Below the pieces are notes generated by a model, which was not told where the DNA came from, made no database searches, and saw nothing but the letters and a program-made list of their open reading frames with translations. From the NCBI GenBank assembly GCA_024345305.1, contig BRON01000021.1, positions 124,001 through 188,000 of the forward strand: a DNA stretch of 64,000 bases. Reading direction: 5' to 3'. The position numbers were made by a program, and so were the translations under genes. This document shows, piece by piece, positions 22,568 to 33,282 of this stretch. This DNA comes from Mrakia gelida. Lineage: Eukaryota > Basidiomycota > Tremellomycetes > Cystofilobasidiales > Mrakiaceae. Each line of letters opens with the position of its first letter. Position 1 is the first letter of the stretch.

Positions 22568-23660
22568 TACCAAGGAGAAGAGGTCGTGTCCACAGGGCGT
22601 TTCAAGATCAGCTCGTTCTTTATACTAGCCCCAGTCAATCGGACAACTCTGTATCAGTATAGACCCATTATGGTTCTACTTGTCTCGACTTGAACACGAG
22701 TTCAAATATGAGAAATCACTGTAGGGTTCGAACTCTGACCCTGAGATGAAGGCGTGAAGGGAGTTCTTTTGAATTGCGAGATCGATAGTCCAACACGTAC
22801 GTCCGGCGACAGATCTGCTTTCACCCCCAGGTTGGAGTCAAAATCTTCAGAACGAGTGTTGGGTTGAAAGGGGTTAGTGTTAGGGGGCGAGCGCCGAAGT
22901 CGACTGAGAACGACGCGTCGCGAAAGCCACCGAGCACCTCAGATTAAGTACATTGACGAGTAGGGACGGTCAATAACAGCGCTTCTTGAATCTAGGACGT
23001 AGGGAGTGTAAGGCGAGGGAGAGGATAAGACGCCGGAAAGTGTGCAAGATGAAGGTCGAAAGCAAAGGGAAGGAGGACGCTTTTGAGCCGTTGAAACCGC
23101 ACAAAGGGAGGTAGAACAAAGGGAGAGAACACGCTGAAACGACTCAACCATCAGCAGGGGTAGAGACAAAAGAAGCACGGTACAAAGGCGAAGATTGAAG
23201 CGAGGGAGGCGAAGGCCCCGGACAGTCAACCTGCGCTGATGGATTACCGGTCCCCTTTCATCCTCACCTTTTTACGTTTCAGTGCTCCATCTACCGGCTG
23301 CCTCGACTCTTCCCCTTCCCCTTCATACCTTCGTTCCTTCTCACCTTCACTCCGCACACATCACAGCTTCGCCCTGTTCTCCTTCATAAATTGAGGTATG
23401 GACGTTTTTCCTTCGACACACCAGCTCTTTCTACCAACCATCACACCTACCGGCCGCACATCTCACCTTCGTGCCCCCGCCCTTACCCTTGCTGTCCACT
23501 AATCGTCCTCTCCCTCAAGTCTAGAAACTGATTCGTCCTTTTTCCACTTTTGCAAGTCCATCCATCGGCTGCTCGTCTTGGGGCCTCTGTCTGATGCATG
23601 GTTTTTTGTCGACGCAGTGACTGATCTCTTTCATTGCTTCGGTCCTCGCAGACGTATCAG
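22568..23660. other. no gene; right part duplicates kinase 5' region
   Basis: A GACGCGTC octamer lies at 22912. From about 23560 (tccatcggctgctcgtcttg) the sequence matches the reverse complement of 63840-63980, the leader of the kinase gene at the right end, so the duplication includes untranslated sequence. The rest shows nothing. Confidence 0.5.
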
Positions 23661-23665
23661 CACTC

Positions 23666-23757
23666 ATGCCAGTCACAGATGAACCTCGATCTCAGTACGC
23701 TTTGACAAAAAAACTTGGTCAAGGCGGATTTGGAACAGTGTGCAAAGCTCAGCGTCG
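23666..23757 (+). pseudogene. protein kinase N-terminal fragment (duplicate of 63860 gene)
   Basis: ATG 23666 begins MPVTDEPRSQYALTKKLGQG then GFGTVCKAQRR. This is the P-loop strand pair (GxGxxG) of a Ser/Thr kinase and nearly the same as the first exon of the kinase at 62792-63860. Tyr before Lys is replaced by Cys. The similarity ends at AQRR, without the catalytic lysine exon, so this is a truncated duplicate. Confidence 0.8.
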
Positions 23758-23889
23758 TTGCTCAGAGGTTGGGCGAGCTCAAGTCTCGCATCACTGCTTA
23801 ATGAGATGGGAGCAGTGCTGCTATCTAGATCAAGGTAAAAAAGATGTCCAGATCATTTTCAAGCCCATCTCTCTTTTCCTTTCGACTCC

Positions 23890-24180
23890 ATAGCGAGCGA
23901 AAATGAGAAACGACAGGCTGTCGTTGATAAATCCTCCATTTGCCTCTGCACTTCTTCAAACCAAGTTTCCAACGAAAAAGATCGAGTTCGTGAGAATCTG
24001 CTAGATATCCCAGTATCTAGAGGCCAGACGAGTCAGCATGATCCAGGACTGGTGAGAATAAAGAAGTCTCACTCTTTCAAACCCAAGCCTTCCTAGCGAG
24101 GAAGAGAAACGACAGGCTGTCGTTTTCTGTTTCACCTGCCCATCCAGTGCCTCCATCACAAAGAAGCAAAGCAGACGCCT
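23890..24180 (-). repeat. two R repeat copies in tandem
   Basis: Palindromes at about 23909-23925 and 24107-24125, each preceded by a tagcgag-type motif. The second aligns with 53500-53735 over more than 150 bases: ccaggact, aagaagtc, ccaagccttcctagcgagga, then cctccatcacaaagaag to the right. Confidence 0.7.
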
Positions 24181-24354
24181 TCGAACAGATTACAACCTCA
24201 AACCCAAAAGCATCACTGTTGGCCGAAACTGGAACTGAGGGAGACCAGAGAAGGCGAGAGGACCAGGGTAGACCTACGCGACGCAAAAAGTCAGGCACTC
24301 ACTCATGCAGTACGAAGTTGAGGAATGACTCCAGTTAGTTCAAGATGGGGTTCA

Positions 24355-24475
24355 CACAGTAGAAGCGAGGCGAGCGTATTTGAGGAATGCGAAGCAATCA
24401 AAGCGAAGTCAGACGGAAGGACTGTAATATCGCTTTCCAGAGAGGATGAGGAACGACAGGCTCTCGATTTGTCTG
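24355..24475. repeat. fragment of D-type LTR plus diverged R palindrome
   Basis: aagcgaggcgagcgtatttg and the following bases resemble the middle of the D repeat (44240-44290). They are followed by ggaacgacaggctctcgatt (about 24450-24469), a palindrome copy with two changes. Confidence 0.45.
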
Positions 24476-26114
24476 CTTCTATTTAACCTTCCCACTAAGT
24501 GTTCCGTGGGTACTGTCGCTTCTTCTTCAGGAGTCACTGAGCTAACCACACATCATATCTTTGCTCGTGACTCGTTCTCAGCAACTAACCCTTGAGGAGT
24601 TTTCTGGCCTGTTTGAGCTCAACTTTGGGGTCAACAAGGCAAGCGCGCTTCGCAAACTCAAGAAGGAAGTTCGATTGGCCCGTCGAGGAGAAGTCATGCA
24701 GGAGGTAGAGAGTCCCGTCACCCGCGGCGAAAAGGAGTAGCTTAAGCTTTCTCTGGTGCGTTATGTGCTTGAAGAAGATGTGGAAGGACCGGAGGTTACC
24801 GAGATTCACAATGAAGACATTTCTAAGAACACAGATCCTGTAGTGCCAAGCTTCGTCAAATCGGCCACTGACAAGGATTAGACTCGCTCTGAGGTGGAAC
24901 AGAGACTGGACGGCTCGCCCACTGTTCTCGAGGACCGACGACGATGACGGGATGAGTGGAAGGACGCTTCTTGACCAGAAACGGTGAAAACTACTAGGAG
25001 CACCTGAAGCTACTTGAGCAGAGCAAGGAGACTCGGAGTTGAGAAGCGAGAGAAGTAAGATTCAGCGACGAGTGACGCTGGGTCGACCATCTTGGTGCAG
25101 TCTCGTCGTCGATCGGCAGAGAAGATGGATCTCTTTATCGACGATCGCCTCAATGCCTTCACGGCCAACATAAGGTCTCTACCCGTCTATAACACGCTGT
25201 ACAGATGTTTCAAGGATCATACATCACTTCCAGCCGCGATTGAAAAAAGGAGAGTGAAGAACCGGAAACTGTTGTTGACGACGGCCTAGTCGCTTTTCTT
25301 CTGCTTCAGCGATGATACGCCTGGAAAGGAGCACAGATTCAGAACCTGAGCGTAGAGACTAAGAGTGAAGATCGAAGGAGCTGGCCTTTGGGCGACCGAC
25401 ACGTCGAGAGGTTCTGCTTTGAGAGAGCTTAAGGTTCCCCTTGAGCTGCTTTACACTCGAGGCTCCGACTAACTGATCTATACCAAAGGAAAAGTATGAT
25501 GGTCGGCATGATACCCGCTGAGATGAGGCCAAACGCTAAAACTACACGCCCACAACTTGATCTCAAAAGCAGGATCCAAAACGGAGTGATGCTCGGTTCA
25601 TCGAAAGACGACGGTAGGCATGCTGATCGAGGTGATCTCAGCAGCTATCAGCTGTTCGGAACGTAAAGAAGGGGTCAATGATTCGTACCTTATGCTAGAT
25701 ATCGGGAAGAAAAGGGCCCGTTGAAAAATGCTTTCCTCGGGAGGCGGTTGAGATGATGGAAGAGACGACAGACGGGGGCATAGTTAGCTGAGAAGGAGAA
25801 AAGACAGCCTGTCGTTTTCGTTAATGCTGTTCGTGTGTCTTCGAGGCCCGAAGGGGAAAAGCCTTTTATCGGTTCTTCATGTTGCATGGTGACGTGACTG
25901 TATAGGCTAGATGTAAAGCTGAGGGAGAAGAAGAATAGCGGAGTTAGAGAAGCCACTAAGGTAAAGACGAACGTCGAGTAAGAAAGAGGAAAAACTAACG
26001 AAGAAGGTAGATCGAGTGTAGCTTTGTCCATAGTTGGGTTGAGATAAGTACGAAGAGGTATAGAGGGAGAGATTACGTAGGGTGAACGAGCTGAGTAGAG
26101 CAGGCGAGTAGGGT
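24476..26114. other. no gene recognised; one R palindrome
   Basis: Includes an R palindrome at 25795-25816 (aaaagacagcctgtcgtttt). A minus-strand frame at 24585-24809 (HITHQRKLKLLLFAAGDGTL) looks protein-like but has no recognisable family. Otherwise nothing. Confidence 0.4.
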
Positions 26115-26119
26115 GATGG

Positions 26120-26346
26120 TGTTGTTGGGTCGTCCACTTGAGCTTAGGGATGTCTGCAGGATGTGGTTCAAAGCTTATTGTATAAAGCTAGCTACTCGAA
26201 AGGTTTATATACTACGGAAATGGTCACGTGATCTGAAGGTAGCTTACTAAGTTGTTTACGAAGAATGGTTACTAACAAGGGGACCGAACGAGACGCGTTA
26301 CTAAGCTACTACGTAAGACCTCTCTGCGAGTCGCCACCTTCCAACA
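26120..26346 (-). mobile_element. solo LTR, type C (copia)
   Basis: 227 bp; in its own orientation TGTTGGAAGG ... CCCAACAACA. It is flanked on both sides by GATGG (26115-26119 and 26347-26351), a perfect 5-bp target duplication. It carries a TATA-like tatactacgg/tatataaacc region and is nearly identical to the LTRs at 35145 and 61461. It lies 52 bases from the end of the EB1 relic. Confidence 0.95.
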
Positions 26347-26398
26347 GATGGTGGTGGGGAACGGGAAGTGGAGGATTGCGTTCCGGAGAGAAGTCGAT

Positions 26399-26815
26399 TT
26401 AGAACGTCTCGTCCTCCTGTCCGGGTGCTCCTCCCTCAGCGACGAGATCCGCGTCGGGAACTTCGAAGGCCTCCTGTGAAACCGAACGAAGAAAGAAGCA
26501 GCGAAGAATGGTCAGCGAGCGTCGAGAAAGGGACGGGCTAAGAAGAGAGAGACAAACCTCTGTCGAGTAGAGGATGTCCTGGATCTTGGTGAGAGTTCCC
26601 TTCTCGCTCTCACCGGCGGAAAGATAAGCAAGCACTTCTTTGGACAATGAGTTATATATCCCTCAGCTGAGAATGAGACGCGAGAGAAGGACGAGTCAGC
26701 GACGCGTCGTGGCAAGAGAGAGGAGGAAGGGCAACGAACCTTGGCGAAGTAGAAGTCCCTCTCTCTCTCGAGACCATCAACGGAACCCTTCAGGTTGGTG
26801 AACGGCTGGCTTCTT
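26399..26815 (-). pseudogene. EB1/Bim1 microtubule plus-end protein, C-terminal relic
   Basis: Minus-strand exons read PFTNLKGSVDGLERERDFYF, then a segment with LRDI, then GTLTKIQDILYSTE and, after an intron, EAFEVPDADLVAEGGAPG and the stop at 26399-26401. This is the EB1 motif (coiled coil plus four-helix bundle; family consensus E-R-D-F-Y-F-x-K-L-R-D-I-E and I-L-Y-S-T-E-E-x-F-E). After LRDI the expected Glu codon is TAA, and the distal part is in another frame, so the gene is dead. The calponin-homology domain is absent. Introns keep GACGCGTC (26701, 26862). Confidence 0.8.
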
Positions 26816-27079
26816 TAAACGAAAAGCAAGGGAAGCAGGAAGCAAGGGATCCAAGATCAGCGACGCGTCAAGAGGCTGACAGAAAACCGTCGAACGAACC
26901 GTTGGAAGGGTGATGTTCTGGTGTGGGAGCATGTGGTCAACTTTCTGTATTGGTCTCTAGCGGAGATTGATAGACGAATCCTCCTTGGGGGGCGGACGCG
27001 AGGCCTGGGTACCAAGTCCCCTCTTGGACTCTTGGATTCCTCCCAAGCTGCCCTCCCCTCCCCTTCCCTCCCAACGACG

Positions 27080-29802
27080 ATGGTCTCCCTCCCTTCCTTC
27101 TTCTCCTCCTCGTACGAGCTCCTCCCTTCCTCCTCCTCCGAAGCCGTAGAAGGAATCAAAACTCGAGCGAAACAAGCTCCAAGAGGAGTTCTCTACTTTC
27201 TGGGAGCTCAACTCACGCTCGTCCTCCTCGCCAGCTTCCTCTTCTCCTCCGGAGGTCGTCCCCTTCCTCCTCCCCATGGAGGGCCAGGAGGAGATGGTCT
27301 AGGGCCTATTCAGTGGGGAGGGTTCGACGAGATGTGCGTAGGAGAGTTTGGGACCTACGTCTGTGAGGAGTACGGGTGAGGAGAACTTTTCCTTCCTTCC
27401 GGAGAGAAACGAGCGAGGTGACCGAAAAGAGGCGCTGAGAGCTCAACCGTTGCCTTCCCTTGTATCCTTCTGTATCCAGTCCTCACAACGTCAAGCTCTC
27501 GAGATCCTACGAGGGTACGTTTTTTCCTTCTTCATCTTCTCTTTGTCGGAGGAACGTGTCGAGGAACGGACGAAGGCAGTCCCTCCCTCCAATTCCCTCC
27601 TCTTCTGGTTTCACCTGCCTCCTTTCTCGAGCTTTCGTCTTCTTCTTAAACTGATCCTGTTCTCCTTCTCAAATTCATGACAGGTACTGGAACTCATTTC
27701 CGAGAGGTCTTTCGACGTGTGCAGCAGGAGAACTTGCCGTTACGAGTCGCTGGTGAGCTTCGACCCTTCCTCCTCCCTCCCTTGACCGTCTCACGACAAC
27801 GGTAGCTCACTCGATTACTTCTCTGCTCATCTTACAGTATTGGGAGGAAGCGTGAGCGGTGGTCACGGAATAGGAGACCTAGGAAGTGGTGAGTCGCAGC
27901 TCGCACGTTTTTTGGAGAAAAACGCCAACTGACGGAGACGCGTCGCTGATCGGTTTGGGTTGTTATTCTGTCCTTCTCCTGCAGACAAGATCTGGATTCG
28001 AAAAACTTACGAGGCTATGGACGCAGCCTATCCTCATCCGGACAACTCGCTGAGAAATGCTGCTGTCGGAGCTGTGGTGAGCTTTCCCTCTCCAACCAAA
28101 CAAGCCGACTTCGACTTCGAGAGTTCGAACTCAACTATCTCTCTTCCTTTTTTCAGGGGAGCGACTACTTTGGAGCCTGCTGGGAGAACCGCATCAAGAA
28201 GGAGGAGGTCGACATAGTCTTCGTTGAACATGGGTAAGTTCTTCTCGTGCTCGCGATACCTCGAGTTGAGCCAAGGGCCCTTGGTCGAGCTGAAATCGAA
28301 GCTGATGATCCTGTCCTTTCTTTTCAGAATCAACGATCTCTTCGGTCACGACGCAGCTCTGTCGATGGAGGATCTTCTTCGGGGACTTCTGGACCTTCCT
28401 CAGCGACCTGCTGTGCTCATCGCTCGAACAATTGGATTGGAAGCCGATGTGAGTCGCGTCTCTTCTCCTTCTCTTCCCAACCTCCGTCACGCTCCCACAC
28501 TCCTGTTGCTCACATTTATGCTTCTTTGCTTGCTGTACAGATGATCGCTGTCGGAGGAGATGAGCACCTGAGCGTTGGAACCTACTACGACGTGCCCGTG
28601 ATCTCCCTGCGACCCATCCTGCTCCCTCTCCTGATCAAGCAGCCCGAACGAGACGCCGAATACTTTGTCCGAACCAACGGAGGAAACATCGATCACCGAC
28701 ACATCAACGAGAAGGGTCAGTAATCTCTGACCCGTACTAATATTTCTCGTTGAAGCCCTCAAACTGTTTCCGTTCGACTCGACGCGGGCTGACCTTCCCT
28801 TTCCTTCCCTTCCTGTCTCGCTCCCTCTTTCCCGTCTCTTTTCCACTTAAGGTCACCATGCTCTCGGAGACTTCATCGGATCCTACGTCCTCGACCAGTT
28901 CGAAGTCGCTTCTCATCAACTCAGGGACTTGCGAGCTTCAGGGCACGAGGACTGGAGGCAGCTTTTTGGGAAGCAGAAGGCTGGGAAGCATGATTGGCCT
29001 GGACCTGAAGGCCTGGGAGATGTGCCGAAGGTGAGTGATCATCACGTTCCGAGTTTGAGTTTCGCTGTCTCGTCTTTCAGTGAATTCTGACCCGACACGT
29101 CTCCCGTTTCCCTTGTTCTTTCCAGCTCCGACTCTTCCAGAAGTACGATCCCGATGCCGTTGTCGTCCCTATGCGGACACAGTGTCTCACTATGGATCAA
29201 GGGGAATTCGTCTCGAACCCTCTTCTTCCCGCTCTAAAATCGGACGAGGGCTGGTTCGTTCCAATTTCGCTCTTCCTCTCACTTTCATCATTCTCGTCCT
29301 GACTCTTCCTTGCCTTCCACCCCCAGGTATCAACTCGACAAGGGTCACGACAAGACTTACCTCTGGGCCGAGACTCCCGGGTCGAAGTTTGAGGTCGAAT
29401 TAGACGTCACAAGAGGAAAGGTTCGTCGTCTCGTCCTCTTCTCTCGTTTCTCCCCTTCCCTTTCTCCTTTTTCTTTTTCCAAGCTGAACTTCCCGCTCTT
29501 CGTTTTCTCTCTCAGGTCGAGATCTACTACCTGCGAGCAGGAGCAGCAGACTACCGACTCGGCTCGGTTGAATGCTGGATCGACGACGATGCCGATTCGA
29601 AACGACGTTTCGACGGCTGGTAGGACGATGGGAACCCACACATCGGACAGTTTGGAGTAGTAGCGGAAAGACTGAGCCCCGGGAAGCACACTCTGGGTTG
29701 CGAGTTGATGGAGGATAGCGTGAATCCGCACAGAGGAACAGAGTTCAGGATTATATCGGGTGAGTTTCGACTTCCATTTGCTCTATTCTTCTAGTCTGGT
29801 AA
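27080..29802 (+). CDS. membrane-anchored SGNH hydrolase (polysaccharide esterase-like), in-frame TAG
   Basis: Exons 27080-27375, 27480-27514, 27684-27752, 27838-27888, 27985-28076, 28157-28233, 28328-28448, 28541-28715, 28852-29030, 29126-29253, 29327-29420, 29516-29759 and 29795-29802 join with matching phases to about 523 codons. Residues about 33-55 are a signal-anchor (YFLGAQLTLVLLASFLF), giving a type II topology. VLGGSVSGGHG holds the Gly-x-Ser nucleophile block, HGINDL the block-III-like Asn, and NIDHRHINEKGHH the D-x-x-H catalytic pair. A C-terminal domain with VECWIDDD and PGKHTLGCEL follows. Such enzymes usually deacylate or acylate glycans in the secretory pathway. Codon TAG at 29621-29623 replaces an expected Trp (GGC TGG TAG GAC) and would remove the last 48 residues, yet the frame stays open after it. 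A GT61 relic follows directly. Intact splicing argues for recent loss or stop read-through. Confidence 0.8.
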
Positions 29803-29914
29803 TGGGAGATCCTTCAACTGACCCTTTGCTTGTTGCTTTGAAGTGGTCGCACTTTGATTCGGGGCTGGACCCAACTTCTCCATCACCTCTCGTTTCGCTT
29901 CGCCATGAACCTAG

Positions 29915-30905
29915 ATCGGGACCGTCGAACCCTACTGGTGGGAGCCGTTGAGGAGGCAGGTGCCGAGAATTGCGGGAGCCGAGGAGGCGGTGATTGATTT
30001 GGCGAGGGCTGGGGCGGGGAAGGAGAAGGTGGTGGTGAGTTATGTGAGTGGGCAAGGAGGAGGGAGGAGGACGTTGACGGATGAGCATGAGGAGTTGGTG
30101 AGGAATTTGAGGGAGGTTTGTGAGAAGAGGGGGTGGGAGTTAAATGTGGTGAGGGCCGAGAGGATGGGGAAGGATGAGCAGTTAGCGATGACCGCGAAGA
30201 CGACGGTGAGTTTGGGGTTTTCTTCCTTTGTGCTCTCGTCTGGTCTCGTCTCGAATGCCTCTTCGTGTTGAGCTCGAGAACTGATCGTCTCGTCTTTCTT
30301 CTCTTTCTTTTTCATCTTTCTCGTCTTTTTGTAGGTTCTCATCGGAGGTACGTCTCCGTCTTTCTCTCTGTGTGCTCCCTCCTTTCCCTCTCTTCGACGC
30401 GTCGAACTCACTCCTCCCCTTCCCTCTCCCTCCGTCCTCCTCCACAGTCCACGGAAACGGTCTCACTCATCTCATCTCGCAAGCAGCTACTCCCAGAGCA
30501 GCCGTCATCGAGATATTCATCCCAGGTGGTTTCGCTCGGTGAGTTTCCGTCTCTCTTTCTCTCGAAATCGAAACGAAACGGAAAACGAACTAAGCTGACC
30601 CTCGTCGTCTTTGCTTTCCTCCAGGGACTACGAATGGATTGGTCGAACCCTTGGACTGAGGCTTTACGCCGTTTGAAACGATACGTGAGTTCCGTTCTCC
30701 TCCCTATATCTTTCCCTCCATCGACGAACTGACGCGTCGTTCCTCTTCCCTTCCTCCCTCTCTGCCACCATCCTTCCCTCGCTCGACTGTTCAAACAGGA
30801 TCCACACCTACTCCTCCATCCCCAAAACTGCCTACAAAGGACATCATCGTACACGGTCCCTTCGTCGCCGAGCTGCTCGAGAAGCACCTCGATGGGTTGG
30901 TATAG
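29915..30905 (+). pseudogene. glycosyltransferase family 61 (DUF563) C-terminal relic
   Basis: Exons 29915-30205, 30335-30347 (13 nt), 30448-30538, 30625-30683 and 30799-30905. They read VVVSYVSGQGGGRRTLTDEH, RGWELNVVRAERMGKDEQLA, then VLIGVHGNGLTHLISQAATP, AVIEIFIPGGFARDYEWIGR and GLRLYAV. The H-G-N-G-L-T-H-L and R-D-Y-E-W blocks are diagnostic of GT61 (xylosyl- and GlcNAc-transferases of the secretory pathway). Trp after LYAV is TGA (30674-30676). The last exon matches the family (DIIVHGPFVAELLEKHL) only in another frame. The N-terminal half is missing; the block begins just downstream of the SGNH gene. Confidence 0.8.
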
Positions 30906-31425
30906 GGCGAATCGGTTCTCGTTGGGGACCTCAGGGAGGTCGTAGGAGAGTTAGTTGGGGGTTGGGTTGGTTTGAGGGAGGGGTGAGAGGGAGAGAGGGG
31001 ACAATCTCGGGACTTTCGATCTTCGAACTTTGTGATCTCGTGGTTTTGTTTTCGCTCCTCAGTGATGAGAGCGTTTTCTTGCTTCTCTCAGTTTGCCCAT
31101 TGGATGTTCTATGCATGTTTGTGCTGTTTGTGCTCTGTTCTTGCTTGGATAGATCGAGATGAAAGCAGCGAGGAGCAGAAACGAAGTGGGCGAGGAGGTG
31201 GGTCGTTCAAGGTCGTCGAGAGAGCTGAAAGAGTAAAGATGAGACAAGAAAGGTACGAGGGAGAATTAAAGAGGTATCTAGGTATGGTTGTTGGTGATGA
31301 GCTGATCGAGAACGAAGGAAGAGAAGAGGGGGAGTCAGCGACGCGTCTTGAAGTACGAACGAAGAGGAGGCTAAGGAGGCGATTAACATGTTTCTCGAAC
31401 CGTTTGAGGACGTGATTGACCTCTC
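30906..31425. other. no gene recognised
   Basis: Contains GACGCGTC at 31340-31347, probably in an intron of the minus-strand gene to the right. Open frames here are unconvincing. Confidence 0.4.
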
Positions 31426-31857
31426 AAAAATTCATCCCTTCCTTGTGCTGCACCTCTTGAAGGGTGATCTTGCCGTCGAAGTTGCAGACGATCCTGAAAA
31501 CGAAGGAGCGAAAGAGAGATGAGTCTCGAGCACGAGGAGGAAGGAAGAGAAAGCGACGGGACTCACTTCTGGAACCCTACAACTGCGGCTTCAGGTTGGC
31601 CGTGACAGATGGTGTTAATCCAGGCTCGTTCCTGGGAAGAAGGAAGGAGAAAGAGCAGGTCAGCTCTCGTTCAACTCGACTTGATCTCGATTCGAACTCA
31701 CCACTCCTCTACCCGGATTCGGAATCAACACGTCCTCCTCCTCTTCCTCATCTAAATCCCTATTCCCAAACAGCCCCTGCCCACCACCCAGCTCAATCTC
31801 GCTCTCTCCACCCTCCCCTTCCTCCGCTCTCAGCCCCTCGATCCTCTCCCTCTCCAT
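31418..31857 (-). pseudogene. unidentified gene, 3' part, truncated by LTR
   Basis: Three minus-strand exons join in frame. About 31857-31705 reads MERERIEGLRAEEGEGG, an acidic run and DVLIPNPGRG. About 31640-31572 reads ERAWINTICHGQPEAAVVGF. About 31495-31424 reads IVCNFDGKITLQEVQHKEGM and stops. Donor and acceptor sites are normal. The family is not recognised. The type A LTR begins seven bases beyond the Met, so more upstream coding sequence has probably been lost; whether this Met is the true start cannot be told. Confidence 0.5.
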
Positions 31858-31863
31858 CCTCCT

Positions 31864-32042
31864 TGTTGAAGATAGCGACGCGAGGACCCCTGTGTCCCAT
31901 TTCTCACATAGCTTACTCCATAGTTTCCCACGCCAGCTGTCGTCATTTTTCTCTCTCTTGTGGTATCATATTCCTCATCGTCTAGCGTAGAATGATAACT
32001 AACTTGCACAACCCCAACTTCCCAGGACCGGAAGTTTCAACA
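31864..32042 (+). mobile_element. 5' LTR, type A, of truncated copia element
   Basis: 179 bp TGTTGAAGAT ... TTTCAACA, followed by cgttatcagcaccactcg, which looks like a primer-binding site complementary to the end of initiator tRNA-Met. It is almost identical (two or three differences by eye) to the inverted LTR at 33104-33282. Confidence 0.9.
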
Positions 32043-32091
32043 CGTTATCAGCACCACTCGCTCGCTACAGCACGATCATCCCATCCGACAT

Positions 32092-32760
32092 GTCGACCAA
32101 CGAGCGAAACATCAGGCTCTTCAAGCTCGACCCGCTGGACAGCCGAAACTACGCAACATGGTCAATCAGGATGCAGATCGCTCTCGCGGAAACCAAGTGC
32201 AAGTCAAGTCACTCGTCCTCGGTACGGAAGTCTTCCCAGTTCTCGCGCCAGCCGAAACAGGAGCAGCACTCAAGATGAGGCGAGAGGAATGGAACGAACG
32301 AAACGAGTTCGCCCTCCACCGGATCCAGATGGCCGTCACGGACCGGGAACTGATGCGTGTCGCAGCGTGCGCGAACGCGAAAGACGCCTGGGACATTCTC
32401 AAGACGGCACATCGAGTCGACGGAGCGGCAGGGAAGATGATGGTCCAAAGGAAGCTTAGGGACCTCCGGATGGAGGAGGGCTCGTCAGCTCAGTCGTACA
32501 TCGAACAGTTCGAGGACATCGTCGCCGAAGCCACTATCCTCGACATGGACATCATCAAGACGCCGGAGCAACTCGCCCTCCAGTTCCTCGCAGGTCTCCC
32601 CAAATCCCTGGAGAACTTCTCCGACATCATCTCCCTCAACTCCCAAGAGTCCGGAAAGGAACTCACCCCCAAATCAGTCACCACCGCCCTCCTATCCCAC
32701 GTCAGAACGAAATCGTCGAAATTGGACAACGTCCCAGACTTAAAAGCGAGAGGGGAGGAT
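32092..32760 (+). mobile_element. copia gag fragment
   Basis: Codes MSTNERNIRLFKLDPLDSRN then YATWSIRMQIALAETK, and in the next frame VLGTEVFPVLAPAETGAALK to HVRTKSSKLDNVP. This is nearly identical to the gag of the element on the minus strand (37671 leftwards), including the same frame change after AETKCK. Similarity stops at about 32738, before the zinc knuckle. The following 230 bases are unrelated. Confidence 0.9.
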
Positions 32761-32967
32761 TCGGTGACGGGTGCCGGAGTGCACGGCGGCCGAGATGGAC
32801 GCCGTCCGAGGGGGACGTCGTCCAGCAAGAAGCACCTGAGGTGGGATGAACGGTGCTGTTGACAATCAGAAGCATGGTATCTAGGTCGTACGGGACTCAT
32901 GTGCAGTTAAAGGCTTAGGAGACTAGGTGGCAGAGGAGGATGGAGACCGAGAAAAGTAAAGACGGAG

Positions 32968-33103
32968 TGTCAGGGAATCAGGTTTCAGCTCCTTCTTGAT
33001 TCACTCTTCCTTACTCTTTCCCTTTCTTCCCCCTACTTCCCTTTCACCGCTACTAGTCCTTTGTTCTCAGCTACGCGTTCTGCCTTTGTCCCTTTGTTCA
33101 TAA
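32968..33103 (-). mobile_element. fragment of D-type LTR-like repeat
   Basis: From tgtcagggaatcaggtttca to cctttgttcat this is the reverse complement of 44360-44492. It is cut on the right by the LTR at 33104. Confidence 0.75.
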
Positions 33104-33282
33104 TGTTGAAACTTCCGGTCCTGGGAAGCTGGAGTTGTGCAAGTTAGTTATCATTCTACGCTAGACGATGAGGAATATGATACCACAAGAGAGAGAAAAA
33201 TGACGACAGCTGGCGTGGGAAACTATGGAGTAAGCTATGTGAGAAATGGGACACAGGGGTCCTCGCGTCGCTATCTTCAACA
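33104..33282 (-). mobile_element. 3' LTR (type A) of the copia element
   Basis: 179 bp in minus orientation. It directly follows the end of pol, whose stop codon TGA is formed by the first bases of the LTR (TGTTGA). It differs in type from the 5' LTR at 37719-37908. No target duplication is seen at the two outer ends (CATAA versus GACAT). Confidence 0.9.

Noticed and set aside
31032..31415. 127-codon plus-strand open frame
   Set aside because: No family resemblance, poor codon bias, and it overlaps intron-like sequence of the minus-strand relic.
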